This document shows, in pieces, positions 8,701 to 15,238 of a DNA stretch of 21,857 nucleotides. The notes under the pieces were generated by a model, which saw only the letters and a list, made by a program, of their open reading frames with translations, was not told where the DNA came from and did not search any database. How positions within the stretch are numbered: the stretch's first letter is position 1; each line of letters starts with the position of its first letter. Source of the stretch: WFZT01 sp964398355 (GTDB lineage: Bacteria; Hydrothermota; Hydrothermia; B15-G9; WFZT01); the NCBI GenBank assembly GCA_964398355.1, contig CAYNMM010000066.1:1-21857 (forward strand), written 5' to 3'. The position numbers were made by a program, and so were the translations under genes.

Positions 8701-8883
8701 ATGACACTGCAGACAAGCGGAATAGATTACATTTTGAGGGCGTGCGAGTGGATAGGAGATCTGGCCTGATGCGGCTTTTTGTACGATGAAATTCATCATA
8801 TTGGTACTCGCCTCAAGTTTAGAGGCGAGGGCTGCATAACCCCCTACAAAGGCAGCAGATTTAACGAATTCTCTCCTTTTCAT
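5749..8883 (-). CDS. Tat-exported molybdopterin oxidoreductase catalytic subunit, TtrA/PsrA/ArrA-like
   Basis: Large subunit (1044 aa) of a DMSO-reductase-family (CISM) enzyme. The N-terminus has a twin-arginine signal (RREFVKSAAF, residues 3-12), so the folded enzyme would be exported with its partner. Cys57, Cys60, Cys64 and Cys109 bind a 4Fe-4S cluster; the 44-residue gap before KLCPKGQ, with GNPYSP inside, resembles tetrathionate-reductase-type subunits. Cys266 in HTTICEQSHH is the likely Mo ligand. Further signs are KWLPVKPGYDAALALGM (about 351-367), ETSMYADYIFPDT and a C-terminal molybdopterin-dinucleotide-binding domain. The ATG is 9 nt after TAGGAG, which includes the stop of the upstream iron-sulfur gene. 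The substrate is unknown: tetrathionate, thiosulfate/polysulfide, or As/Se oxyanions are all possible. No membrane anchor gene (PsrC/TtrC) is present. Confidence 0.9.
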   Translation of the reverse strand: MKRREFVKSAAFVGGYAALASKLEASTNMMNFIVQKAASGQISYPLARPQNVIYSACLQCHTGCTNKVKILNGIAVKIDGNPYSPMNMIPQLPYSTSPTEAAKFDGKLCPKGQAGIQTLYDPYRLRKVLKRDGPRGSNRWKVISFEQAINEIVNGGYLFKHVKGEENRYVHGLKDIYKLRDPAILKKMKKDAALVAKKKMSVSEFKLKYGKYLNTLISPDHPDLGPINNQLVFMAGRIEHGRKEFAKRWLNSAFGSVNFYEHTTICEQSHHIAYKAATRKYVKGKWVSGKEHMKPDALNSEFIIYWGTGAFEANFGPTPLSEKVTEGIATGRLKIAVVDPRLSKTAARAWKWLPVKPGYDAALALGMIRWIIENKRFDEKYLRASNKSAAKLNNETTWTNATYLVKIEKDGPGALLRASELGIGDEHTFVVISNGKPTPVKPQSGAPVTGELFYSGKVNGIKVKSVFQLLKEEAFSKSLDEWARLSGVTANDIAELASEFTSHGKKAAIDFYRGPVQHPNGYYNGYLIIVLNLLIGNPDWKGGLSGGGGHWHEMGNKRKGPFNLKAMHPGKLGSFGIKLTREKSKYEDSTLFEGYPAKRPWFPFTGNVYQEILPSAADGYPYKIKALILHKGTPAFAAPAAHKNIEILKDLDAIPLFIACDIVVGETSMYADYIFPDTAIWERWGTPHITPDVPTKTSKVRQPTVTPLTEVVSVFGEKMHLSMEAMLLAIAEKLNLPGYGKDGFGKGWDFKRPEDFYLKMVANIAAGDKVGEEVPDASFNELKIFRSARKHLDKATFDENKWIRAVGKEWWKKVVYVLNRGGRFEDFTNKFIGNGKLVHKFGRMFNIYYEPIALARNPMNGKRFSGIGTFKPIADVAEKPIKDSKYPLFLITYKEIFGGQSRTIGDYWMTQTYAPENYVYIHPVTARKYNLRDGDIVKIVSATNPEGVWDLKNGQKIPVAGKVKITEGVRKDVVAVSWSYGHWAYGANDIIVDGKVIKGDKRRATGICPNAVMRIDPVLKNVSMEDVIGGSASYYDTRVELVRI

Positions 8884-8894
8884 GATCTACACTC

Positions 8895-9662
8895 CTATTC
8901 GTGACATTCGACACATCTTGAAATGTCTGATGGTACAAATGTTTTTCTTGTTCGATAGCCAATGTAATGGATATTGGGTGAGTTTTCCGGATAGAGGTCG
9001 AAAGTTGGGTGTTTTTTAAGGAGTTTTGACACGGTGGAATCAGGATCGTTGACATCACCGAAATAGATGGCACTTCCAATGCAGGCAGTGACGCAAACTG
9101 GTAGAATTCCATTTTCCACACGATGAATGCAGAAATCACATTTTCGGAGGGTATTTTTCAATGCGCCGTTTTTTCTCGTCATCTTTTTTATATCGAAGAA
9201 TTCTCTGAGTTCGTATTTTTCGAGTACAGGCGTATTCTCTGTGTAGAAATGGCCATTATCTTCAAAGACAACATTGTAAGGGCAGGAGTTCATTATAGCT
9301 TCACGGGCTTCCTTATTTTTTCTCAGAGCATCGTAGTTGAAGACAAGGATGCCATCGCTTCGTTTTGTTACGAGTCCTTTTTGAATTTTATCGGCGGCCT
9401 TTTTGCAAGGGGCATTATCACACTGCATACAGTTTACAGGCATAAAGAATTTTTCTGTGTTTGGGTATGAATCGGTTTCCGCCTCAAAAACGAGTCGTAG
9501 AGACGTTTTTGGAGGTGGTACATTTTCGGCAGCGCAGGAGACGATGCAGGAGATGCACCCTACGCATTTTCTGGTATCTATGACCATGGCCCATTTTCGA
9601 TTGGGCCTACCAAGAGCCTGTTGGAGCTCTTTTTGCATCTTTTGCCGAACAGCGAGTTCCAT
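8895..9662 (-). CDS. Iron-sulfur electron-transfer subunit, three-cluster type with C-terminal CxxCH
   Basis: The 255-residue partner of the molybdopterin subunit, carrying electrons to or from it. Ferredoxin-type Cys sets are: motif I at 33, 36, 39, 43; motif II at 78, 81, 86 with Ala at 90 where the fourth Cys is usual; motif III reduced to Cys127 in NSCPYN; motif IV at 175, 178, 190, 194. The losses fit removal of exactly one 4Fe-4S cluster, leaving three, as in the small subunit of pyrogallol transhydroxylase. The last residues are RCVECHE, a CxxCH (250-254) that could bind heme c or a metal. There is no signal peptide of its own, so export would be with the Tat-bearing subunit. The ATG is 8 nt after AGGAGG, with a strong promoter at 9744-9772; the catalytic gene follows after 11 nt. 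Confidence 0.92.
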   Translation of the reverse strand: MELAVRQKMQKELQQALGRPNRKWAMVIDTRKCVGCISCIVSCAAENVPPPKTSLRLVFEAETDSYPNTEKFFMPVNCMQCDNAPCKKAADKIQKGLVTKRSDGILVFNYDALRKNKEAREAIMNSCPYNVVFEDNGHFYTENTPVLEKYELREFFDIKKMTRKNGALKNTLRKCDFCIHRVENGILPVCVTACIGSAIYFGDVNDPDSTVSKLLKKHPTFDLYPENSPNIHYIGYRTRKTFVPSDISRCVECHE

Positions 9663-9743
9663 ACAGCTAACCTCCTATTATTTGAAGAGCAACCTACCAA
9701 ATTAGTTTTTTATATATCTATGTACAAAGATGCAATTGTTTCG

Positions 9744-9772
9744 ATTGTAAAGAAGTACTAATGATAAGTCAA
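9744..9772 (-). promoter_or_regulatory. Sigma70-type promoter of the molybdoenzyme operon
   Basis: Minus strand TTGACT (9767-9772), exactly 17 nt, then TACAAT (9744-9749), each 5 of 6 to consensus. The start would be near 9737, giving a 5' leader of about 75 nt before the iron-sulfur gene's ATG at 9662. I saw no obvious operator or moco-riboswitch-like fold in that leader. Confidence 0.65.
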
Positions 9773-9812
9773 GCTTTAAGGTGATGTTTTGGTAGTGAGA
9801 ATTTACTAAGTT

Positions 9813-10079
9813 CTATGATTCTATCTGTATTTCTGAGAATAGATTAGTCCTCCAACGTTTCATTTCCAAATTACTGGAGTTCTGCGTTACCCGCAGTTTT
9901 TTTATTGCCCCGTTTACCACATTTTCCCAATGTTGCAAAGTAGGAAACAGTATTAAATTTTCTATGTTACCAGGGCTCTCAAGCGTAAAAGGTGATGTGA
10001 ACTCCCACATTGGATATATTGAGGTGAATTTTAAGGTTTTAAGTCCAGGTTTCTGTATTCCACTGAAAGGATACTTCAA
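9813..10079 (-). CDS. Unrecognised ORF in AT-rich gap
   Basis: An 88-codon ORF from a TTG, without a convincing ribosome site. No known motif or membrane segment is visible. The segment around MWEFTSPF...ESPGNIENL resembles, weakly, a segment (MGEF...SPGVNILTNL) of the ORF at 5173-5625 in the other gap; this may be chance. It is transcribed towards the molybdoenzyme promoter. It could be a remnant of a lost gene. Confidence 0.22.
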   Translation of the reverse strand: MKYPFSGIQKPGLKTLKFTSIYPMWEFTSPFTLESPGNIENLILFPTLQHWENVVNGAIKKLRVTQNSSNLEMKRWRTNLFSEIQIES

Positions 10080-10596
10080 TTAAATTCTCTCAGGGAAGAT
10101 CCTAACGTATATTTTATAGGGCGTAGGAACAATATTTATGAGAGAATGTGTGCTTTGTTAAACTCTATATGTCAGAAAGGGCATGAATTTTTCTGTTAAA
10201 GAGATTTTATGCATTAACCGATCAAACACCTGATTCTAATCTGCAATTGGCTCTCCATATTGTTGACGACATTTTAAAAATGGTCTGGAATCTCTATGAA
10301 GCTCCCTGAAGTACCACGGAAAATTGTAAGAAAATTGAAGATAATGAGATCCTTGGATGTAAAAATTTTTCAAGTTGTAAAAGTTTTTTCCTTTTCCAAA
10401 ATAAAGCGTAGACACTATGTTACTATGGCTCCAGTAATATGAGAAACAAAGTTTGAAGAGTAGTATGCATGATTTAAAATTATGAAAGAGAATCGATTGA
10501 GAGATTTAGATCCCATGATGGCAGATATACTTGACGGCAGACATACTGAAATACTTTGAGAGTATTTTGTTAATTGGGCAGGATTTATTTTAGACC
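10080..10596. other. Gene-poor AT-rich stretch
   Basis: No gene, RNA or mobile element that I can support lies here. On the plus strand there are only short open pieces, for example about 40 codons around 10190-10310 and a 25-codon ORF starting near 10481, in different frames and broken by stops. This is what a decayed gene would look like, though random AT-rich DNA gives the same picture. No terminal inverted repeats or target-site duplications were seen. Confidence 0.5.
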
Positions 10597-11109
10597 CTAA
10601 TCCTGGCGAGCATGAGAATTTAGTTTCTTATTTTTCGAGGTAGGGATTTTCGCGTATTGTGACAGTGCAAGTTTAACTGCATCGACGATCATATTGTATC
10701 CGGTGCAACGGCATAAGTTTCCAGACAGATGCTTTCTAATCGCAGTGTTATCTGGTTTACCACCGTTTTTCAAATATGTGTAGATGGCGAGGACCATTCC
10801 GGGAGTGCAGAAGCCACATTGGACTGCCCCTGCTTGCTCCATAGATTCTTTAATTAATTTAAACTCTTTTGTTCCCTTTATTCCTTCAATTGTCTGTATT
10901 TCTGTGCCATCAACGGCTATCATTGGGATCAGGCATGAATTAGTAAGTTTACCGTTAAAAATTACAGCACATGCCCCGCATTCGCCTTCTCCACATCCTT
11001 CTTTCACACTGAATATACCCAGCCTGTTGCGGAGAATATCCAGTAATCTATCAGTTGGTTTAACTTCAATACTTATAAATTCACCATTCAATTGGAAATT
11101 AATCTTCAT
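10597..11109 (-). CDS. 2Fe-2S subunit of molybdenum hydroxylase (CoxS/XdhC-type small subunit)
   Basis: A 170-residue small subunit carrying two 2Fe-2S clusters that pass electrons from the Mo site. The plant-ferredoxin-like domain has GCGEGECGACAVIFNG (about 38-53) with a later Cys in LTNSC. The helical domain has QCGFCTPGMV and LCRCTGYNMI. Length and order match CoxS/IorA/XdhC-type small subunits. The start overlaps the end of the Mo subunit gene by 11 nt, so the two are translationally coupled. It is the last gene of the operon. A 7-bp inverted repeat (10579-10585 with 10599-10605) straddles its stop but lacks a T-run. Confidence 0.95.
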   Translation of the reverse strand: MKINFQLNGEFISIEVKPTDRLLDILRNRLGIFSVKEGCGEGECGACAVIFNGKLTNSCLIPMIAVDGTEIQTIEGIKGTKEFKLIKESMEQAGAVQCGFCTPGMVLAIYTYLKNGGKPDNTAIRKHLSGNLCRCTGYNMIVDAVKLALSQYAKIPTSKNKKLNSHARQD

Positions 11110-13255
11110 GCAAAAGCTCCAGTATGTATTCTGGTGTTGCTGGGATTTTTTTAACGGTTTTTCCGATAGCCATAGAGATGGCTGATGCTACTGCGGGGGC
11201 TACTCCAACGAATGGAACCTCACCAGCGCATTTTGCCCCGTATGGCCCAAGGTTTGAAGGGTTTTCAATTAGCTCACTTTCAATTTCAGGAATGTCGAGA
11301 CTTGTGGGGATAATGTAATCGGTCAGATTTTTTTGCAACGGAATACCATTTTTGAACTCAAGAACTTCCATGGTAGCATATCCAACTCCCTGAGCGATTC
11401 CACCGTCGATTTGACCTTTCATCATTCTTTTGTCGATGGCAACTCCAATGTCGTAAACTGCCCAGATTTTCTTTATTTTTACTTCAAAGGTCAGGGGGTC
11501 GACTTCAACTTCAACCACATTGGCCCCCCAGGAATAATCGAGGTAAGGGTCACCATGAAAATTTTTCTCGTCCCAATTTAACCCCTCAGGGTGTCTATAT
11601 GTTTCGAAGATTGCGAATTCGTCCTTACTGTTCCATAAATTTTTCAATTTTTTAGCAGCTCGTTCAAGTAATTTTCCCACAACCATGGTGGTTCTTGAGG
11701 CTACTGTCGGGCCAGAATCAGGAACGCGTGACGTTTCGGGGTAGTTGTAAATTACCTTGTTCGGTGAAATTCCGAGGGTGTTTGAAACGATTTTTGTGAG
11801 TGCCGTCCGCGCTCCCTGGCCTATTTCCGTGTTGGCTACGAGAATTTCAACACTGCCATCAGGATATTTCTTTAATCCTGCTGTTGCCTTTACTTTATCT
11901 TCTCCTCTGCCGGTGAGCGCGCATCCTCTAAAAAATATGGAAAATCCTATACCTTTTAAAGGTTTATCAAGGGTATTTAATGGATCAGACGGGTTTTCTT
12001 TTTTGTATTTAATGTATTTTTCATGAAATCTTGACATACTGTCTATCATAGAAATGATCTCCGGAACTTTGACCTCGGTTTTCATTCTTCCTCCCGTTGA
12101 TGTAGTATCTCCTTTTTTCAGTGCGTACATCTTTTTAAAGTCCATGGGGTTGTAACCGAGTTTTGTAGCGAGAGATGTCATGTGCATTTCTATTCCGAAA
12201 AATGCCTGTGGGGCGCCGAATCCCCTGAAGGCACTCGATGGTGGTTTATTGGTGGCATAAGCTCTGCCTCTCACTCTTAAATTTTCGAAATTATAAATAC
12301 CAGTTGCTGCTATGACGGCTCTTGAAAGCACTATCGCGGAAAGTGTTGCGTATGCGCCTCCATCCAGTTTTATATCTATGTCAATTGCTGTTATTCTTCC
12401 GTTTTTTATTGCTGTTTTATATTTTAGAATTGATGGATGTCTTTTGGTTGTTGTTATAATGTCCTCTTCACGGCTCAGGATGATTTTAACCGGTCTCTTT
12501 GTTTTGAGTGTGGCGAGAGCGGCAAGGCCACCAATTAAGGATGGGAAATCCTCTTTTCCCCCGAAACCCCCACCTGTTGGAGACTGGACTACATTAACCT
12601 TTTCACGAGGGAGACCGGTTATTCTCATGACAGCATCCTGCACGTAGTATGGACACTGCATTGAGCCAAAAACGGTGATTTTCCCGTTTTCGATCGTTGC
12701 AAGCATACCCTGTGGCTCAAGATAAACGTGTTCCTGGTGTCCGGTTCGATATTCTTCTTCAAAAATTTCATCAGCCTCCGCGAACGCCCTATCAGGCTCT
12801 CCTTTTTGAAAACTATAATCTGCAAATATATTGTTTTTCCCGTAAATTGGAGGGTATCTACCTGATTCTGCTTCCTCAATTGACAAAATTGGGTTGATAT
12901 CTTCATATTCAATCTGAATATCCTCACAGATACTTTCAACTTTTTCAGGGTCTTTCCCTACGACGAGGAATATAGGCTGTCCGTAATAGTTTACGGTATT
13001 TTCTGCAAGGAAAGGCATATCGTCTATGACTATTTCAAGACGATTTGAACCAGGGATGTCTCTATGAGAAAAAATATAATATCCATCCGGAATATCAGGA
13101 AATTTAAAAGATTTTATCCTTGCTCTTGGTTTTTTAGAGAGGAAAAGTTTTCCATAAAGCATACCAGGAAGGTTAATATCTGCGACAAATCGGGCACTGC
13201 CATTAAATTTTTCATCAAAATCTACCCTTTTAACCGGTGTAGAAATCTTTGCCAC
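11099..13255 (-). CDS. Xanthine-dehydrogenase-family Mo-binding subunit
   Basis: A 718-residue large subunit of a molybdenum hydroxylase, holding the Mo-MCD cofactor in the cytoplasm. Motifs: GGGFGGKEDF (228-237), SAFRGFGAPQ (341-350), EIGQGARTAL (477-486) and GAKCAGEVPF (673-682) with catalytic Glu679. Glu235 in GGKE and Arg312 in LSRAV align with the purine-binding Glu802 and Arg880 of bovine xanthine oxidase; the 32-residue spacing from Arg312 to the Arg of AFRGFG equals the bovine spacing. This favours a purine-type substrate over an aldehyde or CO, and the CO-dehydrogenase active-site loop is absent. No FAD subunit gene is in the operon. Its start lies 26 nt inside the mocA gene. Confidence 0.93.
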   Translation of the reverse strand: MAKISTPVKRVDFDEKFNGSARFVADINLPGMLYGKLFLSKKPRARIKSFKFPDIPDGYYIFSHRDIPGSNRLEIVIDDMPFLAENTVNYYGQPIFLVVGKDPEKVESICEDIQIEYEDINPILSIEEAESGRYPPIYGKNNIFADYSFQKGEPDRAFAEADEIFEEEYRTGHQEHVYLEPQGMLATIENGKITVFGSMQCPYYVQDAVMRITGLPREKVNVVQSPTGGGFGGKEDFPSLIGGLAALATLKTKRPVKIILSREEDIITTTKRHPSILKYKTAIKNGRITAIDIDIKLDGGAYATLSAIVLSRAVIAATGIYNFENLRVRGRAYATNKPPSSAFRGFGAPQAFFGIEMHMTSLATKLGYNPMDFKKMYALKKGDTTSTGGRMKTEVKVPEIISMIDSMSRFHEKYIKYKKENPSDPLNTLDKPLKGIGFSIFFRGCALTGRGEDKVKATAGLKKYPDGSVEILVANTEIGQGARTALTKIVSNTLGISPNKVIYNYPETSRVPDSGPTVASRTTMVVGKLLERAAKKLKNLWNSKDEFAIFETYRHPEGLNWDEKNFHGDPYLDYSWGANVVEVEVDPLTFEVKIKKIWAVYDIGVAIDKRMMKGQIDGGIAQGVGYATMEVLEFKNGIPLQKNLTDYIIPTSLDIPEIESELIENPSNLGPYGAKCAGEVPFVGVAPAVASAISMAIGKTVKKIPATPEYILELLHED

Positions 13256-13811
13256 GTTTGAAATCCTCCATTGTATCGATATCGAACAAAATACCAGGAT
13301 CGTTCACTTCAACAAATTCAATTTTAAATCTTTTTAAGAATTCCCTCAAATTCGATTCCGGGGACTCATTTAATAAGAGGTTAACAAAATGACCTTTGAG
13401 CAGGACTGGATGTCCTGCTCGATGTCGATAGGTTGGGATTACTATCTGTCCATTTATATTTAAGAGTTTTTTATAAGTACTCTTTTTGATAAATGGAAAG
13501 TCACCGGGGAGTATAAAAAATCTCTCTATATCAAAGTTTTCCAGATTTTTCACACCTATTCTTATAGATGAGAACATTTCCTCAGTCGCAAAATTCTCGT
13601 TTTTTATAACAGCAATTTTAGGGGAGATGTTTATAACAAGTTTTTTAAGTTCAAGGAATCTATATCCTCCGACCACGACAATTTTATCAACCACATCAAG
13701 CATGGGGCCGATGGCTCTGAGAATAAGTGGTGTGCCGTTAATTTTAATTGCAGGTTTCCATCTACCCATTCTGGAGGATTTTCCTGCTGCGAGGATTAAT
13801 CCTGCGATCAT
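13230..13811 (-). CDS. mocA: MocA-like molybdopterin cytidylyltransferase
   Basis: A 193-residue NTP-transferase of the MobA/MocA group. It would convert Mo-molybdopterin to the cytosine dinucleotide form used by the hydroxylase encoded next door. Seen motifs are the N-terminal LILAAGKSSRMGRWKP (5-20), LPGDFPF (101-107), RHRAGHPVLL (129-138) and DPGILFDIDTMEDF (171-184). GLILAAG with GHP and DIDT is the usual pattern for MocA and relatives. It shares 4 nt (ATGA) with xdhC and 26 nt with the Mo subunit gene. Choice of CTP over GTP is inferred from context, not from residues. Confidence 0.85.
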   Translation of the reverse strand: MIAGLILAAGKSSRMGRWKPAIKINGTPLILRAIGPMLDVVDKIVVVGGYRFLELKKLVINISPKIAVIKNENFATEEMFSSIRIGVKNLENFDIERFFILPGDFPFIKKSTYKKLLNINGQIVIPTYRHRAGHPVLLKGHFVNLLLNESPESNLREFLKRFKIEFVEVNDPGILFDIDTMEDFKRGKDFYTG

Positions 13812-14647
13812 TTTTTCTCTAACGTGGCAGGTTGAAAAATCTGTCTTTTATGTTTCACCGGAGTTTTTGCATTTTTCAGAGCCTGTATTTCAGCGATCAC
13901 AGAGATTGCAATTTCATCAGGAGTGTCCCCGCCGATGTCCAATCCCATAGGAGTGTAAACGATCTCATGGGGAATTTTGTCCCCTATATCCATGATTAAC
14001 TTACTCATTAGAGTCGAGCCTTTTTTCCTGGAAGCCAGAATCCCTACGTAAGCAGGTTGCCAGTCAAATACCCTCCTTAAAATTTGCAGATCAAGGACAT
14101 GAGAGTGCGTAGTTATAACGTAATAGCCACCAGGAGGAGGTGGGGTGGTGGAGAAGACCCTATCGTATCTTGCATGAATAACCCTATCAGCTGGGATGTT
14201 ATCAAGGGCCTCTTTCCGGCTGTCTACGACTGTTACGAAATAGTTAAGGTTTTTTGTGTGTTCTGCAATAGCGCGACCTACGTGTCCTGCACCAAAAATA
14301 TAGAGTCGCAAAGACGGACCTATAAATTCAAAGAACAGCTTTGCTTCACCTCCACAGATTAAGCCTGTTGATAATTTCTTTTCCTGTGCGTTTAGTTCCT
14401 CGTCCAAAATAAAATGGAGAATGCCAGATTTTCTATCTTTTAAAAAATCTTTTGCGCGAGTGATGGCAAGTGCTTCGAGGGATCCGCCTCCTACAGTGCC
14501 AATTTTTTTACCATCCGATGTAATGAGGAGCTTTTTCCCGACTGTAGCAGGCCCAGAGCCTATTTTTTCAATTACAGTAATTAAAACTGCATCCCTGCCT
14601 TCCTCCTGAATGCGCAAAATTTCTTTATAAATCTTTGATGACATCAT
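13808..14647 (-). CDS. xdhC: XdhC/CoxI family molybdoenzyme maturation factor
   Basis: A 279-residue XdhC-family protein that binds the molybdenum cofactor, protects or aids its sulfuration and inserts it into xanthine-dehydrogenase-type enzymes. The N-terminal domain has GSGPATVGKKLLI, TVGGGSLEA (51-59) and ICGGEAKLF (97-105). The C-terminal Rossmann domain has IFGAGHVGRA (117-126), ASRKKGS and MGLDIGGDTPDEIAISVIAEI near 234-254. The ATG overlaps the stop of the (frame-corrected) psiE gene as TAATG, and its own stop overlaps mocA by 4 nt. Family assignment is firm. Confidence 0.93.
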   Translation of the reverse strand: MMSSKIYKEILRIQEEGRDAVLITVIEKIGSGPATVGKKLLITSDGKKIGTVGGGSLEALAITRAKDFLKDRKSGILHFILDEELNAQEKKLSTGLICGGEAKLFFEFIGPSLRLYIFGAGHVGRAIAEHTKNLNYFVTVVDSRKEALDNIPADRVIHARYDRVFSTTPPPPGGYYVITTHSHVLDLQILRRVFDWQPAYVGILASRKKGSTLMSKLIMDIGDKIPHEIVYTPMGLDIGGDTPDEIAISVIAEIQALKNAKTPVKHKRQIFQPATLEKK

Positions 14648-15098
14648 TATTCCCTTTTGCGGAGATACAAACTTCTACTTTTCCTAATTAGATACAATGA
14701 TATCACAAGTGCCACCACTACAATAAGAGAAACGAGAGTTTCAAACTCATATACCTTGATTTTATCATGCTTATTTCTTCAATCGAATGAGCTCCTATAA
14801 TGAGAATCTTCCTTACGCCTGATATGATGCCGATAAAAAGGAATGGTTCAACTGTTAACGTACGGGATTTTAAGTAGTTCAAGACAAGCCAGATGATTTC
14901 AAGCAGAATTAATATGAGGAGTACATCCTCAAGGACTTTTAGTGTAAGGTGAACTAATTGAACATGGTGGAGTAATCCTTCCACAAAATTTACGAGTGCA
15001 TAAGAAAATATTGTAATTGAAATCAAAATCAAAAAACTTGATATTGCTGTATAAACAATATCATCGAATACTTCAAGAACTTTTATAATTTTTCTCAT
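14647..15098 (-). CDS. psiE: PsiE-family membrane protein, frameshifted
   Basis: A small membrane protein of the PsiE (phosphate-starvation-inducible) family with unknown function. The uninterrupted frame gives 126 aa and stops at 14718-14720 with hydrophobic segments at about 14-38, 52-73 and 84-101. After residue MIK near 14765 the reading frame changes: another frame continues with KVYEFETLVSLIVVVALV, a clear last transmembrane helix, and ends at TAA 14647-14649. One extra base in the T-run 14760-14763 (an A-run in the coding strand) would join the two parts. The joined stop overlaps the xdhC start as TAATG, which supports the longer frame as ancestral. It is the first gene of the hydroxylase operon, with a promoter so close that the mRNA would be almost leaderless. 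Confidence 0.75.
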
Positions 15099-15105
15099 CT
15101 TGCAA

Positions 15106-15134
15106 ATTATAAAATTTGGTGGTTTTTATGTAAA
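15106..15134 (-). promoter_or_regulatory. Promoter of the molybdenum hydroxylase operon
   Basis: Minus strand TTTACA (15129-15134), a 17-nt spacer, then a perfect TATAAT (15106-15111). The psiE ATG begins at 15098, only 7 nt after the -10 box, so transcription would start at or next to the start codon. No Shine-Dalgarno fits between them. Confidence 0.65.
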
Positions 15135-15209
15135 TCCTTCTTCTGGAATCAATGGTCAGGGATAATTATTGTATCTTATAACAAATATCAGGTGTCAGGA
15201 CAAGTTGTA

Positions 15210-15238
15210 TTGACGAATTCTTTTGTGGCTGGAAAAAT
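15210..15238 (+). promoter_or_regulatory. Possible promoter of the LVIVD protein gene
   Basis: TTGACG (15210-15215), 17 nt, then AAAAAT (15233-15238): a good -35 and a mediocre -10. The start would fall near 15245, inside the GTTAAC repeats. Other AT-rich -10-like sequence lies at 15280-15290, so the exact start is uncertain. Confidence 0.35.

Noticed and set aside
8690..8720. CxxCH in the catalytic subunit (CLQCH) as a heme site
   Set aside because: It is part of the CxxCxxxC 4Fe-4S motif of molybdopterin oxidoreductases, so the His is incidental.
10187..10320. Plus-strand open stretch of about 40 codons with protein-like composition
   Set aside because: It is bounded by stops, has no start with a ribosome site and no recognisable motif; kept only as a hint of a decayed gene.
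10579..10605. Inverted repeat CAGGATT/AATCCTG over the stop of the 2Fe-2S subunit gene as a terminator
   Set aside because: The 7-bp stem has a 13-nt loop, low G+C and no T-run, so I cannot call it a terminator.
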